This document shows positions 34,854-45,900 of a DNA stretch of 64,000 bases, one piece after another. Within the stretch, counting starts at the first letter, position 1. Each line of letters begins with the position of its first letter. Source of the DNA: Artocarpus heterophyllus. Its lineage: Eukaryota > Streptophyta > Magnoliopsida > Rosales > Moraceae. The stretch lies in assembly GCA_025403435.1 (NCBI GenBank), contig CM046341.1:22718230-22782229 (forward strand), written 5' to 3'. Position numbers and translations under genes: made by a program. The notes beneath the pieces were generated by a model that was not told the origin of the DNA, did not search any database, and saw nothing but the letters and a program-made list of their open reading frames with translations.

Positions 34854-36399
34854 GTAATGTATCTCTAAGAACATGAGTTTGACATGGGTCTACAAGATGA
34901 TCCAACATCATTAGTTCAAGTCAAACAATGTTCTAACTCTAAAAAGCAGATAACAGCCATGAGATGAAATCAATAGAGGACAATGGCATTTGGGACCTGG
35001 TCGAGTTGCCTAAAAGTACAAAACCGATTGGTTGTAAATAGATATTCAAAACCAAACAAGATTCAAAAGGCAATGTTGAGAGGCATAAGCCATGCCTAAT
35101 TGCCAAAGGTTTCACTCAAAAGAAAGGCATTGATTCTAAGGAGACTTTCTCACCGATTTGATGAAAGACTCTTTTAGAATCATCATGGCACTTATAGCTC
35201 ATTATGATTTACAGCTACATCAAATGGATGTTAAAAGAGCGTTTTTCAATGTTGACATTGATGAAACAATATATATGGTGCAACTAGAGAACTTTGAATC
35301 CAAATATTCAAAGGATCCTGTATACAAGCTCAAGAAGTCCATTTATGGTTTAAAGCAGGCATCACATCAGTGATAACAAAAATTTGATCAAGTACTCACC
35401 TCATTTGAGTTTAAAGAGAACATTGTTGATTAGTGCATATATCTCAAGTTTAATAGGAGCAAGTTTATTATATTGGTGCTCTATGTATATGATATTCTAC
35501 TAGCAAGCAGCGATATGGACCTAACGCATGAAACCAAGAAATTTCTATTAACTTTGAAATGAAAGATCTTGGTGGTGCATCTATTGCGTTGGATATACAA
35601 ATCCACAAAAATTCTTCTAGAGATATATTTGGACTATCACAAAAGGCCTATAATGATAAAATGCTAAGTAGATTTGGCATGAGTGGTTGTGCACCAAGAG
35701 ATACACCTGTTGCTAAGGGCAACAAATTTAGTTTGCTCCAATGCCCAAAAATGAGCTTGAGAAGAAACAAATGGAGAAGTTCCCTTATGCATCAGCAATG
35801 GGGAGCCTTATATATGCAAAATTTTGTACACGTCTGGATATTGCATATATTATGTGAATATTGGGCAGTTATTTGAGTAACCCAGGAATAGATCATTGGA
35901 AAACAACAAAGCCAGTTATGCAGTATCTTTTGAGAACTAAGGACTATATGCCCACATATCAGAGATCTAATCATTTAAAGATCGTGGGGTATTCAGAGCT
36001 ATGTCGTGGAAGAGTGTCAAACAGTCTCTCATAGCTTCTTCTACCATGGAGGCAGAATTCATATCATGCTATAGTGTACCAAATCATGGGATATGGCAAT
36101 GGAGTTTTATTATTGGGTTGCGCATAGTTGATGGTGTTGAGAGGCAATTAAGAATCAATTGTGATAATAAGGCCGCTAAGTTATATTCTAAGAACAACCG
36201 AAGCTCATCGAAGTCAAAACATATTGACATCAAGTTTCTAGTTTTTAAAGAAAGAGTTCAGAGCCTTCAGGTGTCAATTGAACACATTAGCACGAACTTC
36301 ATGTATGTGGATCCACTCACTAAGGGCTTGCCACCCAAGGTGCTTCATGAGCATATGGCTCATATAGGTGTTGTTGATATTGATGATATACCTACATAG
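34854..36399 (+). pseudogene. Ty1/copia RT and RNase H remnant
   Basis: RT begins near 34965 (IEDNGIWDLVELPK) and continues through the ORF 35158-35373 (MDVKRAFFNVDIDETIYM; KKSIYGLKQASHQ). The catalytic box near 35480-35500 reads LYVYDIL instead of YVDD, so the first active-site aspartate is replaced. Ty1-type RNase H is open at 36001-36399: SWKSVKQSLIASSTMEAEF, CDNKAAKLYS and DPLTKGLPPK. Sequence that should link GYSE to MSWKSVK near 35995-36001 is missing, an apparent deletion of roughly 25 codons. The end is the TAG at 36397-36399. Confidence 0.8.
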
Positions 36400-37867
36400 T
36401 AGGAGTTTCTATTTTGACAAATGTGTTTGTTTGATTGATATGTTTTATTGTTTATATACAAACTTAAGTTATAAGGATTATTTGTGTTGAATACTCTGAA
36501 ATAAAGTATGACTTTCCTATAAAGACAGTTGGCATTATGTGTCAAAAAGCATGCAATTAGACGCATTGGAGTCATAAAGTAGCACCAGTTAGAAAGAGGC
36601 ATGTTTAGGATCACATTTCATGTAATTTTCATGCTACCTATACATACTTGATCTATGTTATTAATTATGCTAATATGGTGACCATTGATAGGTCCCGTTA
36701 CAATTAAGTGTAATGAAGGCCGCTTTGATCTTATGTTGGTATAATCAATAGACCGGATTGTTTGTGACGATACTTCTTGTACTAGATAGCCCAATTGAGC
36801 TCAAATTTTTTGCTATGCACAATATACCGATAACATGTATGGCCCAATTTGGAGATTATTAGAAATATTCTAATGTGGGCTCATACATATTATATAGTAT
36901 ATAGTCCAGCTATCTAAATAGGAACCCGATTAAGTGATCAAGTAAATTATTAAATAAATGGTTCGCAGAAATATCAAGTTTATATTGGTATTGGCCTGTT
37001 CATGTGTAGAAGCCTAGTATCACTTATGTCATGTTGATGGGTCTATGAAAAAAGGTGATAGACTAAGATTATTTACGGTTGAGGTCCCCAAGTCATAAAA
37101 CGTACTATTCTTCTCTATTGCATCTCAGAAAGAACATTTTTTTCAAAATACATTCTGCTGACTTGGAAAACCAATAGCTCTCTTGCATTTCTCAATGTAC
37201 CAAGGTATGTCTTCCTAACTCAATTTCTAAATAATTGAACATGAGATCCCGACATGGTGATATATGGTTCATTCATCGTTCTTTCAAGTTTTTCTAACAT
37301 GAAAGGGTTATCATCTTACAATTAATAACAAGTATTTACAATCTGAGGTGAACTAATGTGGTAAAACATGTCTGCAAAAGTTCATGCTATCCTAACCGTT
37401 TAGTAGGCTTTGAGAATGTTGACTTCTAATAGTAATAGTCAGAACTATAAATGATTAGAAACTTGGACAACACTGCTTACGTTCTACTTACAGAAAGCTT
37501 CTTGTTTGGACGCTAAATTACCAATGGTTCTAGAACCCAGAATCACTTGTCTGAAACTGTTTCCAGTACTTTACTAGCTGAGTTATTGTTATTTCTCTAT
37601 AAGAATCTTATCATGTGAACTTTTACTATTCTTGCATTTGGAATATTGCTTGCGAGTTCTCTGTGTTTGAACCCATTCCCTTTATCTCATGATGCTGGTA
37701 TTCTTAAGTTTCACTTCATAATGGAAAATATTAATTTGCTTCAGATCTAAACGAGAAAACAAAATGATTCGAGAGGAATGGGATGAACGCCTACACCCAA
37801 CTTGAGCTTGCGTTATTTAAATATTTTAGTTCCTATAATAGCAATTTTGGAATAAATTTTCCAACAT
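36400..37867. other. Non-coding DNA downstream of copia
   Basis: This may include the 3' LTR of the copia element, but no matching 5' copy is present in the window, so no boundary can be set. No ORF with recognisable similarity is seen. Confidence 0.3.
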
Positions 37868-37987
37868 AAGAGTTTGTTTGCATGCTTTGATATTCCTTTT
37901 GATGTCACAACATGTAACATTCTACTGGATGCTCTTTCTAAAGAGAGAAGAATGCAAGAAGCTCTTGCAATGTGTGATCTAATTTAG
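37868..37987 (+). pseudogene. PPR-repeat gene fragment
   Basis: About 40 codons read …FDVTTCNILLDALSKERR then MQEALAMCDLI before a TAG at 37985-37987. The spacing of Asn-Ile-Leu-(x)-Asp-Ala-Leu and the later Glu-Ala-Leu fits the two helices of one pentatricopeptide repeat. PPR proteins bind organellar RNA. Only one motif is visible and nothing recognisable flanks it, so this is a captured or leftover gene piece. I judge it by motif pattern alone. Confidence 0.45.
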
Positions 37988-39295
37988 AGTGGTTGAATGA
38001 TGGATCTCTTTTACCAGTGCTCTTTGACCTGACAAGTTAATTAAATATAAGTGCTCGAAGCTATACTTCATTCTATCTAGACTATTTTGTGGGCTTCCAA
38101 CACGTTGGCTGTTCCCTGTGTGATAATTTAACCATATCGTGCCACAATAGTAATAAAAAAATAGTAATTGGCACCAAAAATGTTTAAACAACACTGCTAT
38201 GTTTTATTAAAATCAATGTTCTTGGTTCACTGCTACAAGTGAAGGAATTACAGATTCTCTTTGGCGTGGTTAATTGATTTAAATCAAGGGCTCTGCAGCA
38301 ACGGGAGTCGCAAAGATGATTGTAGAAGCATACTAGGATTATTCTCAAACAATAGTTGCAGTACTCTCCGAAATAAGCCCTGAAAAGAAAGGTGTTGCAC
38401 TAATTGTAGTAACCAGAGCAGGGCCTCGGTCCCAGACGCTATGGAACACCTTTGAATCCATGCCAAGGGCAGCTGCTTGACCAAGCAACCAATTACCACC
38501 CTAAAATATAGCCACTCACCTGGGAAAAATTCCTGCTCAGATCTGATGCCATTCCCAACTCGCGAAGTGAAGCTCAATCTCTATTCATTATTATCTTCAA
38601 AGTATTTTTCCTTCCAATATTTTTCTATTGGAGCTTCCCTTTTTCCTTTTATTGAGCCACACCGAAAAATCAAGTCTGGAAGCCATGACTAGTACTACTT
38701 TGAGTTTGAGATGAACCTTTTCTTTCCATGTGGGAGAAGACACTTCACTTCATGAGACTCCAACGATTTATTCATAATTTGTGCCTGATTTGATCTTGGC
38801 CCATTTTTGCTATGTTCAAGCTTCATGCTTCGGAATTCTGTCAAGTTTTAGAAACAACCCAATTGCCATTGGATCTTAGAACACCATGATATTGATTGTC
38901 GAAAGTTTATCATAGAGGTTTAGTTAGAATAAGACTCGTTAAATCGACACCTTTGTTGTTATTATATACTAATTTCTTTTAGCAAAAAAAAAAAAAAAAG
39001 GAATTATATGTTGCTTAAGCATCTGAAAGTTTTTTCCCCTTTATTGTTAAATGGCTTAGTTCATGAAAATTAGGCCTCTCCATATGTGAAATTTATAAAA
39101 CTAGTACCTACAATCACAGTGGTGGCAAATTGATACGGCTGAGCTGCTGGACCAAGTGATAACTGTTTACAAAGTTGTAATAAAAAAATCTGGATCAATA
39201 AATTTGTGAAAAAGAGTAAACTATTTATTTTTATTCTGTCCCAAAAAAAAAAGTTATTTTTACCCTTTCTTTATGAAACACTGTGGATCATCTAT
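37988..39295. other. Unassigned interval
   Basis: It contains a 97-codon minus-strand ORF (38284-38577) without recognisable motifs and a 15-16 bp A-run near 38984. I found no terminal repeats or coding similarity to support a named feature. Confidence 0.3.
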
Positions 39296-39298
39296 TTA

Positions 39299-39448
39299 TA
39301 GGGTGTTTAGAACTAACTTTTTGGTTAGTAAATAATGAAAAACTCTTACATGCTACAATAAAAATAAAAAATTGCTACAGTGTAAAGCTCTCACATACAG
39401 TGTTTCGAACTAAAAAGTTGGTTCTAACTATGCTTGCCAAACACCCTA
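39299..39448 (+). mobile_element. Tourist-like MITE, 150 bp
   Basis: Terminal inverted repeats TAGGGTGTTTAGAAC and (inverted at the right end) TAGGGTGTTTGGCAAGC enclose an AT-rich centre. TTA occurs directly on both sides (39296-39298 and 39449-39451), the 3-bp duplication typical of PIF/Harbinger-derived MITEs. No coding. Confidence 0.7.
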
Positions 39449-39735
39449 TTAATTGTTCAAACAAGAAGGCAGACAGTCTCTTTATACGCAAAGTTCTTTT
39501 TTTCAATACTTTTTTTTTAACAAAAAAATGCAGAGTCACTATCGTTAAACGTTTTTTTTTTTTTTTATAATAGGGAACAAACGTTGTCCTTTCGACTTAA
39601 GAATAGGTTAACCATTCTTTAAGATTGTGAATTTATCAAATGCGGTTTGAAACACCATCTAGAAAAGGCCAATGCTCAATCGGCTAAACAAATTTTGACG
39701 TGAGTTGGTCCAAATGTGAATGCTAGAACAGTTTT

Positions 39736-40359
39736 TGTTGGGGGTGTACTTGGCATTAACCTCGAGGACTCACCCATGGCAACTCAACGACTGTGATCGG
39801 TAAAGGTCATCGAGAAGGCGATCTGTAACTTTCTGAGATGCTCTGTGGGGCTCCCGCTGGCTACAACACAAGGCGTCATCTCCTCAGGAAGAACAGATGC
39901 TCAGGTCGCATTGTTAGAGCCTACAACCAAACAGCAACTCATTTCAAGAGGTTGACATTTGGCCTCATTTCCACCCTCAGATGGAGACCAATCCACCGGT
40001 GGTGGTCACAACACTTGTCACTTGCTCCTTGACAAGTCTTGATGTGACACACGGGTCACGGGTTAAATCCACCTAACATCCGATTCAAGTGGTACCTTAT
40101 AAATAGAGCGCATTTGTTGTAGCTCGAGATAACGTGCTCTTTCATAACTAACTCTACTCTCATACTCTATCGAACAAGTTCTGACTTGAGCGTCGGAGAG
40201 CCTTTGGCCGACACCACACTGGTGCCCCCTTACCTCCAAAGTGTCCCTCTTCTTGTTGCAGGTTCACCTTGGCAGACAGAGACGAGTAGGGAAGAGACAT
40301 CTAAGCACCGTGCATAGCTGTACGTGGTGTTAACAGTCATCCAATGCTAGACCTCAACA
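39736..40359 (+). repeat. Element F 5' LTR (624 bp)
   Basis: It runs TGTTGGGGGTG … CCTCAACA, giving 5-bp inverted ends TGTTG/CAACA. It has a TATA box at 40098-40106. The following bases CTTTGGCGCT fit the Tat-type primer site. The ORF 39838-40032 inside it is not recognisable and is treated as non-coding. Confidence 0.8.
40098..40106 (+). promoter_or_regulatory. TATA box of element F LTR
   Basis: TATAAATAG at about 260 bp from the LTR end, in good context (CCTTATAAATAGAGCGC). Transcription would start near 40130 and run through the LTR end into gag. Confidence 0.65.
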
Positions 40360-41072
40360 CTTTGGCGCTAAAAGGAGGGCACCTACGCCTTTCTAGCATC
40401 CAAATTAAACAGCCACATCAACCAACCATCCAAACATGGTAACTAGAGGCAATACTTAGGATAAGGGTGGTTAATGTGCAAAACCAAAACCAAAACTAGA
40501 ACAGACCTCGGGGGGGGCCCTGAGTAGCGAGATCTTAGTCTGACGGCCAGGGCAGTGTGGTTAGGGTGAAGTAGGAAACAGAAGACCCAATCACCCAAGA
40601 CCCAATCTAAGAACTGATCGCCGCGGTCCAATTACTCACTCAATAGATGGCACAACAGCAACCGCCCCTGCCTTCCTTCCTTCGGCCTGGGAAAAATAGG
40701 CTGGGGGTCGAGCAGGGAAAAGGGGCAATACTTAAGATGACAGATTTCTAGCATACCAGACAGACTACAAAGGGTATCTCGGCAAACAACAGGCTAGTGT
40801 TGTAACACCCGCCTATTTTATGTAACGGACCACGTTAAGTTAGTAACGTTATTGAGAAATGTTATTAATAAATAACGTTATATGATATGATATGTGATGT
40901 GCATGTTACTAACTTTTTATGTCAAGTTTTGTGACAGGTGACGACCGCATGGGATCGTTGTGCTCTAGTGTTCATGTGAAATTCTAAGCATATATTAATT
41001 TATGATACAATATATGATTATTTATGATGCAATGATGTATGAATGTTTTATGTTATGACATTTAATGACAGA

Positions 41073-41201
41073 TCGGCAGGCCGAACTTTTAAGCTCGGCA
41101 GGCCGAACGTCTTGCCCGAGAACGGCAGGCCGAAGAACCCCCACCGGCAGGCCGAACTTGCTGGAATCGGCAGGCCGAAAGGGAAAACCGACAGGCCGAA
41201 C
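41073..41201 (+). repeat. Iterated near-palindrome cluster 1, LTR E (best preserved)
   Basis: Six copies of CGGCAGGCCGAA begin at 41074, 41096, 41123, 41145, 41168 and 41189, the last with one change. The spacing is 22, 27, 22, 23 and 21 bp, about two helical turns. The full unit TTCGGCAGGCCGAA is two 6-bp inverted halves around AG. Spacers between units are unrelated. Confidence 0.9.
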
Positions 41202-41394
41202 ATGGCTGACAAGCAGTCAACAGAAAATTCCTCCAAAATTATGGCTGAGTTAATTACATTAATTGGGTGAATTAATGTGATTAATTGGCATAATAATGGA
41301 ATGTTTTTATCAATTAAGGAAAATTAAAGGATTTGATTTGTATTATTTAAAGAGGTTTCCTATTTTTAGAAGGTAAATTTAAGGTAAGATTTAT

Positions 41395-41690
41395 AATGTT
41401 TGACCTTCCTTTTCTTTTTCCTCCTTTCCCACGCCAATCGCTCTCTTAACAGTCAGAAATTTCTGACTTAATGAAGAGTAATGATTATTTATTATACATA
41501 TTACATTAGAAAATTTTAACGCTCTTTCCTCAGATAATTTCTCTCGGTTCTGAGACGTTCTCTCATTATTTTCTCTTCCTCTTCCCACGCCTCATGTCAC
41601 GCTTTCAACAGTCAGAATTTTCTGACTTAATGAAGGCCATGAATGCTCATTATGTTTATTACGTTAAAAGAAAATTAATTAACGTTTCTT
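41395..41690 (+). repeat. Duplicated promoter-proximal segment in LTR E
   Basis: Two diverged copies follow one another. Each has a pyrimidine-rich part with CCCACGCC, then AGTCAGAAATTTCTGAC (41452-41467, a perfect 16-bp palindrome from GTCAG) or GTCAGAATTTTCTGAC (41611-41626), then TTAATGAAG and an ATTA-rich part. LTRs of B and C have one copy. Confidence 0.6.
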
Positions 41691-43463
41691 CTTTTTATTA
41701 TTTTCTCTCTCTCTCTAAAAAGTCTGAGACATTTTCTGACTTTCTAATCTTCCTCTTCTTTTCTTCTTCACGAAATTTTTCTCTCTCCCGTGAAAATTTT
41801 TGAGAAAAAGTTTTGTTTCGTTGGTGAATTCAAGAATTTTGAGAAGAAACTCCAAGGTAAGAATTCAGCTTTTCTGGTATTTTTTTTTTTTAAAGAAATT
41901 CTTCTCCTCACTTCGCTTACAATATCCTCTCTAGGTATTGTGTTTTGTTTTGTGTTTTTATTATGATGCTCATGGGTATTATGTGTGATGTTTCTTTACG
42001 TTTTATGTCATATAAATGTTTTTAATGAAAAATGAATATTTCTGTCTTCTACCCTTCACAGTAATGTTACTGTTTAATTTTTAAGTATGAAAAACGTAAT
42101 GTTCAGTCAAGGGGTAAATATGATGTTTTCATGAAAAGTTGTTAAGAATATGTATATGAATGACGAATGTATTTTATTTCCATGATTATGAAATTTTATG
42201 AAATTATTATAAGAAAAATCTGTTTTGATAATGTTGTTTTTGGGATTTTGTTTTATTAAACGTTTTAATGTATTTACATGATTCTATGATAATAAAATGA
42301 TTTTATGCATGATGATATGATGATTGTATGAGGTTTTAAATTGATATATATATATATATATATTAATTGTACGAAATGTTTTATTTAAAAGATAATTATG
42401 TTTAGATGCATGGTTTGTTTTATATGCTTAAGTAATTTTTATGATTTAAGAAAATCAAAATTACATGTATATGTGATGACGATTTTCTTTTTATGGTTAT
42501 GAATAATGTTTAAAATATGAGATGAGTGTATGGATATTTTATGATAAGTATTGATTTTATTGCATCTTTAAATGGATAAATGGCATAGACACTCAAGGAA
42601 GCGAGCACAACGAGACCGCGGCGTCGTCACCAAGTGCAATTTTAAGGTTAAGTAAGCTAACGATAAGGTAAGTACAATCTCACCTGCAACATGACACTTT
42701 TTTTTTACAAGGATTGATGTTATGTTTTACAAGGATATTCATGATGATTTTATGATGATTTTTCCTTAAAGGATTTCTTATGAAAGATTTTCATGATTTT
42801 AAAGATATGCATGTATGATGATGACATGTTTCAAAGAATGAAAATTATGTATATATATATCACCTAATAAGTGTTGCACATCCAATGTTATGAAATGTTA
42901 TGTTATGATGTCATGTTTGGTTTAGGATTAGCTACTCTTCTCCTCTCATGACGGCGCGCCTATGATGATGTTTATGGTGCAACACTTGGGCCCTTAAGAT
43001 AAAATGGATTAAGTTTTAACATGGTTAACGTTATGAAAGATATGTTCTATGAAATTGTGCTTAAGGCACTTTATGATATGATGATCATGAAGATGACGAT
43101 GTTTATGAAATGCTTTATAAATTGTGAGAATTATATGTACTTACTAAGCGTTAGCTTAATCATGTTTTATATGTCATGTTGTAGATAAGGGTAAGAGAGT
43201 CATGGAATAGGTGGAGGACATGGGACGGCGTGTGAGCAATATGAACAATGAATTGTAACCGGAAGCATGCCAAGAAGAAATGATTTTTATGATTTAATTA
43301 ATTATATATTTTGAACATATTTTATGTTAAGGTTTTTTTTTAAGAATACTTATATTATGTTTTATAAGTTGTTTTATCATTTTTGATGAATTATGAACTT
43401 CCGCTATATTTTACGTAAAGTTGGAACGTTTTAAGTTAGTTTTTTCAAGGAAATGGGGTCTCG

Positions 43464-43657
43464 GACGGCCTGTCGAACTCTGTGGCCGGCCTGCCGAAGT
43501 CCCAAAGTTTGGCCGACCGACTGGATTTTTCGGTCTGCCGAACATGGATGAATTTTCAATCCATTTTGCAAAGCCTCTGCCAGCTTGCCGGCAGAGAAAA
43601 CACTGGCCTGCCGATGTTGAACGGCCTGTCGAAGTCCTAAGTTCGGCCTGCCGAACT
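43464..43657 (+). repeat. Iterated near-palindrome cluster 2 (inverted), LTR E
   Basis: About seven copies of CGGCCTGCCGAA and variants, reverse complement of cluster 1, beginning 2.4 kb downstream of it and ending about 350 bp before the LTR terminus. Confidence 0.85.
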
Positions 43658-45399
43658 GTGGGAACAAATGAATTTCAAATGATGTGTTGATCAAGATTTT
43701 TTATGGAATATATTTATAAGTTTTGATTTATACAACTTGACAAACCTATAAGTTTATGATAAATTAAGTATAATTGAATAAAATATGTTATGAAATAAAT
43801 TAAATGATTATTTTTGAAACAACGATAAGTTTTTTTTTTTTAAAAAAAAAAAAACGTATGAATGGATCCTGGTAATGTAAGTTTTAAATACTTGTAAAAT
43901 CAATTGTAACGATTAAGCTTGATATTATTTAATAGTATATAGTTTATGCTTGTTCAAATGTAAGTATGTAACGACATCTGTGACGTCTGATTTAAGGGGC
44001 GTTACAAGTGCCGGATGGCCAGATTGGTCCTTAGGTGGCCCGTGATTGTTCCCCGTAAGGTTCCCAAGCATTTGTCTTTGATAGGCTCGGGAACCAGAAA
44101 GACTGCCATCCTAGAGACAGGCAGGATGGAAAAGGCAATAGAGTTGAGAGTGGAGCCCAATACGGGTGAAGCTACTCGAAGATACCAACAGCCGCCAATT
44201 CTGAGATTTATAGTAGTAGATAAACCAAATTTGAAACTGTCGTTTCAGAGTTGATGAAGGCGGCATTCCAGACCCGCTGTTCACCGACACCATCATGCAT
44301 GCCCCCATGCCTAACAAGTTTAAAGTCTCGCTAATCAAAGCCTACAACCAGACGACCGATGCCTACAAGCACCTAGAGTTGTACCGAGGCCATATGTTGC
44401 TCCAGAATGCTAGTGACGCCGCAATATGTAAGGCGTTTTCACTTACTCTAGCCGGCCTAGCTTGGTAGTGGCTCTGGCATATTGAACTGGACACCGTGAC
44501 TTTGTTTCGCCAGTTATCCGATGCTTTCTCGGTAGCCTTTGCCACGTCCAAGATGAGAAAATAAGGAGTGACCCACCTCTACACCGTTAAATAGAGTGAT
44601 GAAAGTGTCAAAGACTATATCAACTGCTTCACTCAGGCAACACTGGAGGTGAGGCATATCAAAGATAAAACCTTGAAGCACGCCTTCACGGAAGGCATCA
44701 AAGACAAGAACTTGATCTGGTCACTCGCCCTTGAGCATCGAGCATGTTTTCCTAGATGCTCGGTTATGCTCAAAGGCATGCCGATGTGATTGAGTACATG
44801 AAAAGCCACCAAAAAGGCAAAAACAGCAGCAACAGAAGCAAGAAGAAGGGGAAAAAGTAGAAGACTCTACCCAAATAGATGGAGACAGATCAAAGCAAGA
44901 AGCTAAAGACAAATAAGTCCAAGGTCTCAACCGAGAAGTCCCAGACCTACACGCCCCTAGTCGCCAATATTTACAAGGTGCTGAACCAAGTGAGCAACGT
45001 GAATCTATTGGTAGATCTGCCTCCATTGAAGGGAAGTAGAGCCAAGAAGGATCATAACAAATACTGCAACTTCCATAAGGATGTTGGACATAATGCTGAC
45101 GACTGTATCTAGGTAAAGGACTAGATCGAAAGACTTGTCCAAGATGGACATCAAAGGGAGTTCATGGAGCAAGTTCTAACTCTTGGTACTAATGCCAAGA
45201 GGAATGACCAACCAGACCAAGATGGGCAACCCCAACCACGTAACGATGGTGGGAACACCCTGGACCTGCTAAACATTGGTCATACGATTTTTGGTGGGCC
45301 AATTACTAGGGACACCTCTAGTGGCCAATAGGCATATGCCCTGGAGGCTTGGCTAGTTGAGAGGGGTGACCTCATGAACATGTCTGAGCAAATAAACAA

Positions 45400-45900
45400 G
45401 ACCTGCATATAGGAGGACATCCCCATCACCATTACAAAAGAAGAAGCAGACGAGCACATTCACTTGCACAATGATGCCTTGGTGTGCGAACTCTAGATCG
45501 CCAACAACATAGTTTGGTGTGTGCTTATTGATAATAGCAACTCAGCCGATATCTTGTTCAAGCAGGCTTAGGACAAGTTGAAGATTAGCAACGCCGCGCT
45601 AACCCTAGTCGGGACACCCCTGTATGGCTCCATAAGGGAATGTGTCCAAGCAATGGGCAAGAATGGCTTGCCCTGGTCGACTTCCTCATCATCGACAAGT
45701 CCTCTCAACACAACATTGTCATTAGGCAACCGACCCTTAATGCCCTCAAAGCCATGGTCTCCGCTTCTCACTTCATAATGAAGTTTCCAATGGAGAACAG
45801 GGTAAAAGCTCCTGAAGGCTAGCTTCATCCAAGAGGTCACATACCTAGAGTAGTTAGCGAATATAGTCTTGGTCAAAAAGGCCAATGGGAAATAGCGGGT
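45400..45900 (+). pseudogene. Element F protease region
   Basis: The motif VLIDNSNSADILF (about 45520-45558) corresponds to the Tat-type retropepsin site, where DNGSSADIL is usual; the Gly is replaced by Ser. The frame changes near 45660, where the ORF 45640-45822 takes over (LVDFLIIDKSSQHNIVIRQP), and a stop ends the 45513 frame. This enzyme would mature Gag-Pol in the particle; here it is disrupted. Confidence 0.65.

Larger units (their letters stand above)
40801..44006 (+). mobile_element. E: solo LTR of a chromovirus (3206 bp) inserted in F
   Basis: It starts TGTAACACCCGCC and ends AGGGGCGTTACA, with no internal coding region. The flanks AGTGT (40796-40800) and AGTGC (44007-44011) form a target-site duplication with one mismatch. 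Its landmarks match LTRs of B and C: cluster 1, pyrimidine tract, AAGGTAAG donor-like site near 41854, GACCGCGGC (42614), AAGGTAAGTA (about 42666), TGTTGTAG (about 43179) and inverted cluster 2. It is the best-preserved source of the cluster 1 unit. It would have formed by recombination between two LTRs of a full element. Confidence 0.88.
40437..45300 (+). pseudogene. Element F gag, interrupted by solo LTR E
   Basis: A possible start is the ATG at 40437 (MVTRGNT), followed by stops. The gene resumes after LTR E, and the recognisable capsid part is at about 44265-44715: MPNKFKVSLIKAYNQTTDAY, then LYRGHMLLQNASDAAICKAF, with a TAG after LAGLAW and others downstream. A zinc-finger-like CNFHKDVGHNADDC lies at 45065-45106, the CxxH variant usual in Tat gag. 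The insertion of E and the stops make it non-functional. Assignment of the 40437 start is tentative; the 44265-45106 part is firm. Confidence 0.7.

Noticed and set aside
36600..37100. Possible 3' LTR of the copia element
   Set aside because: Sequence style is suggestive, but no matching copy exists upstream, so no boundary can be supported.
38284..38577. 97-codon minus-strand ORF
   Set aside because: No motif, neighbour or codon evidence; a possible donor site (CAGGTGAGT) lies in it but no plausible exon follows.
41073..41201. Regular GC-rich repeats with unique spacers, superficially like a CRISPR array
   Set aside because: Units are only 12-14 bp, spacers under 15 bp, no cas genes, and they lie inside a plant LTR.
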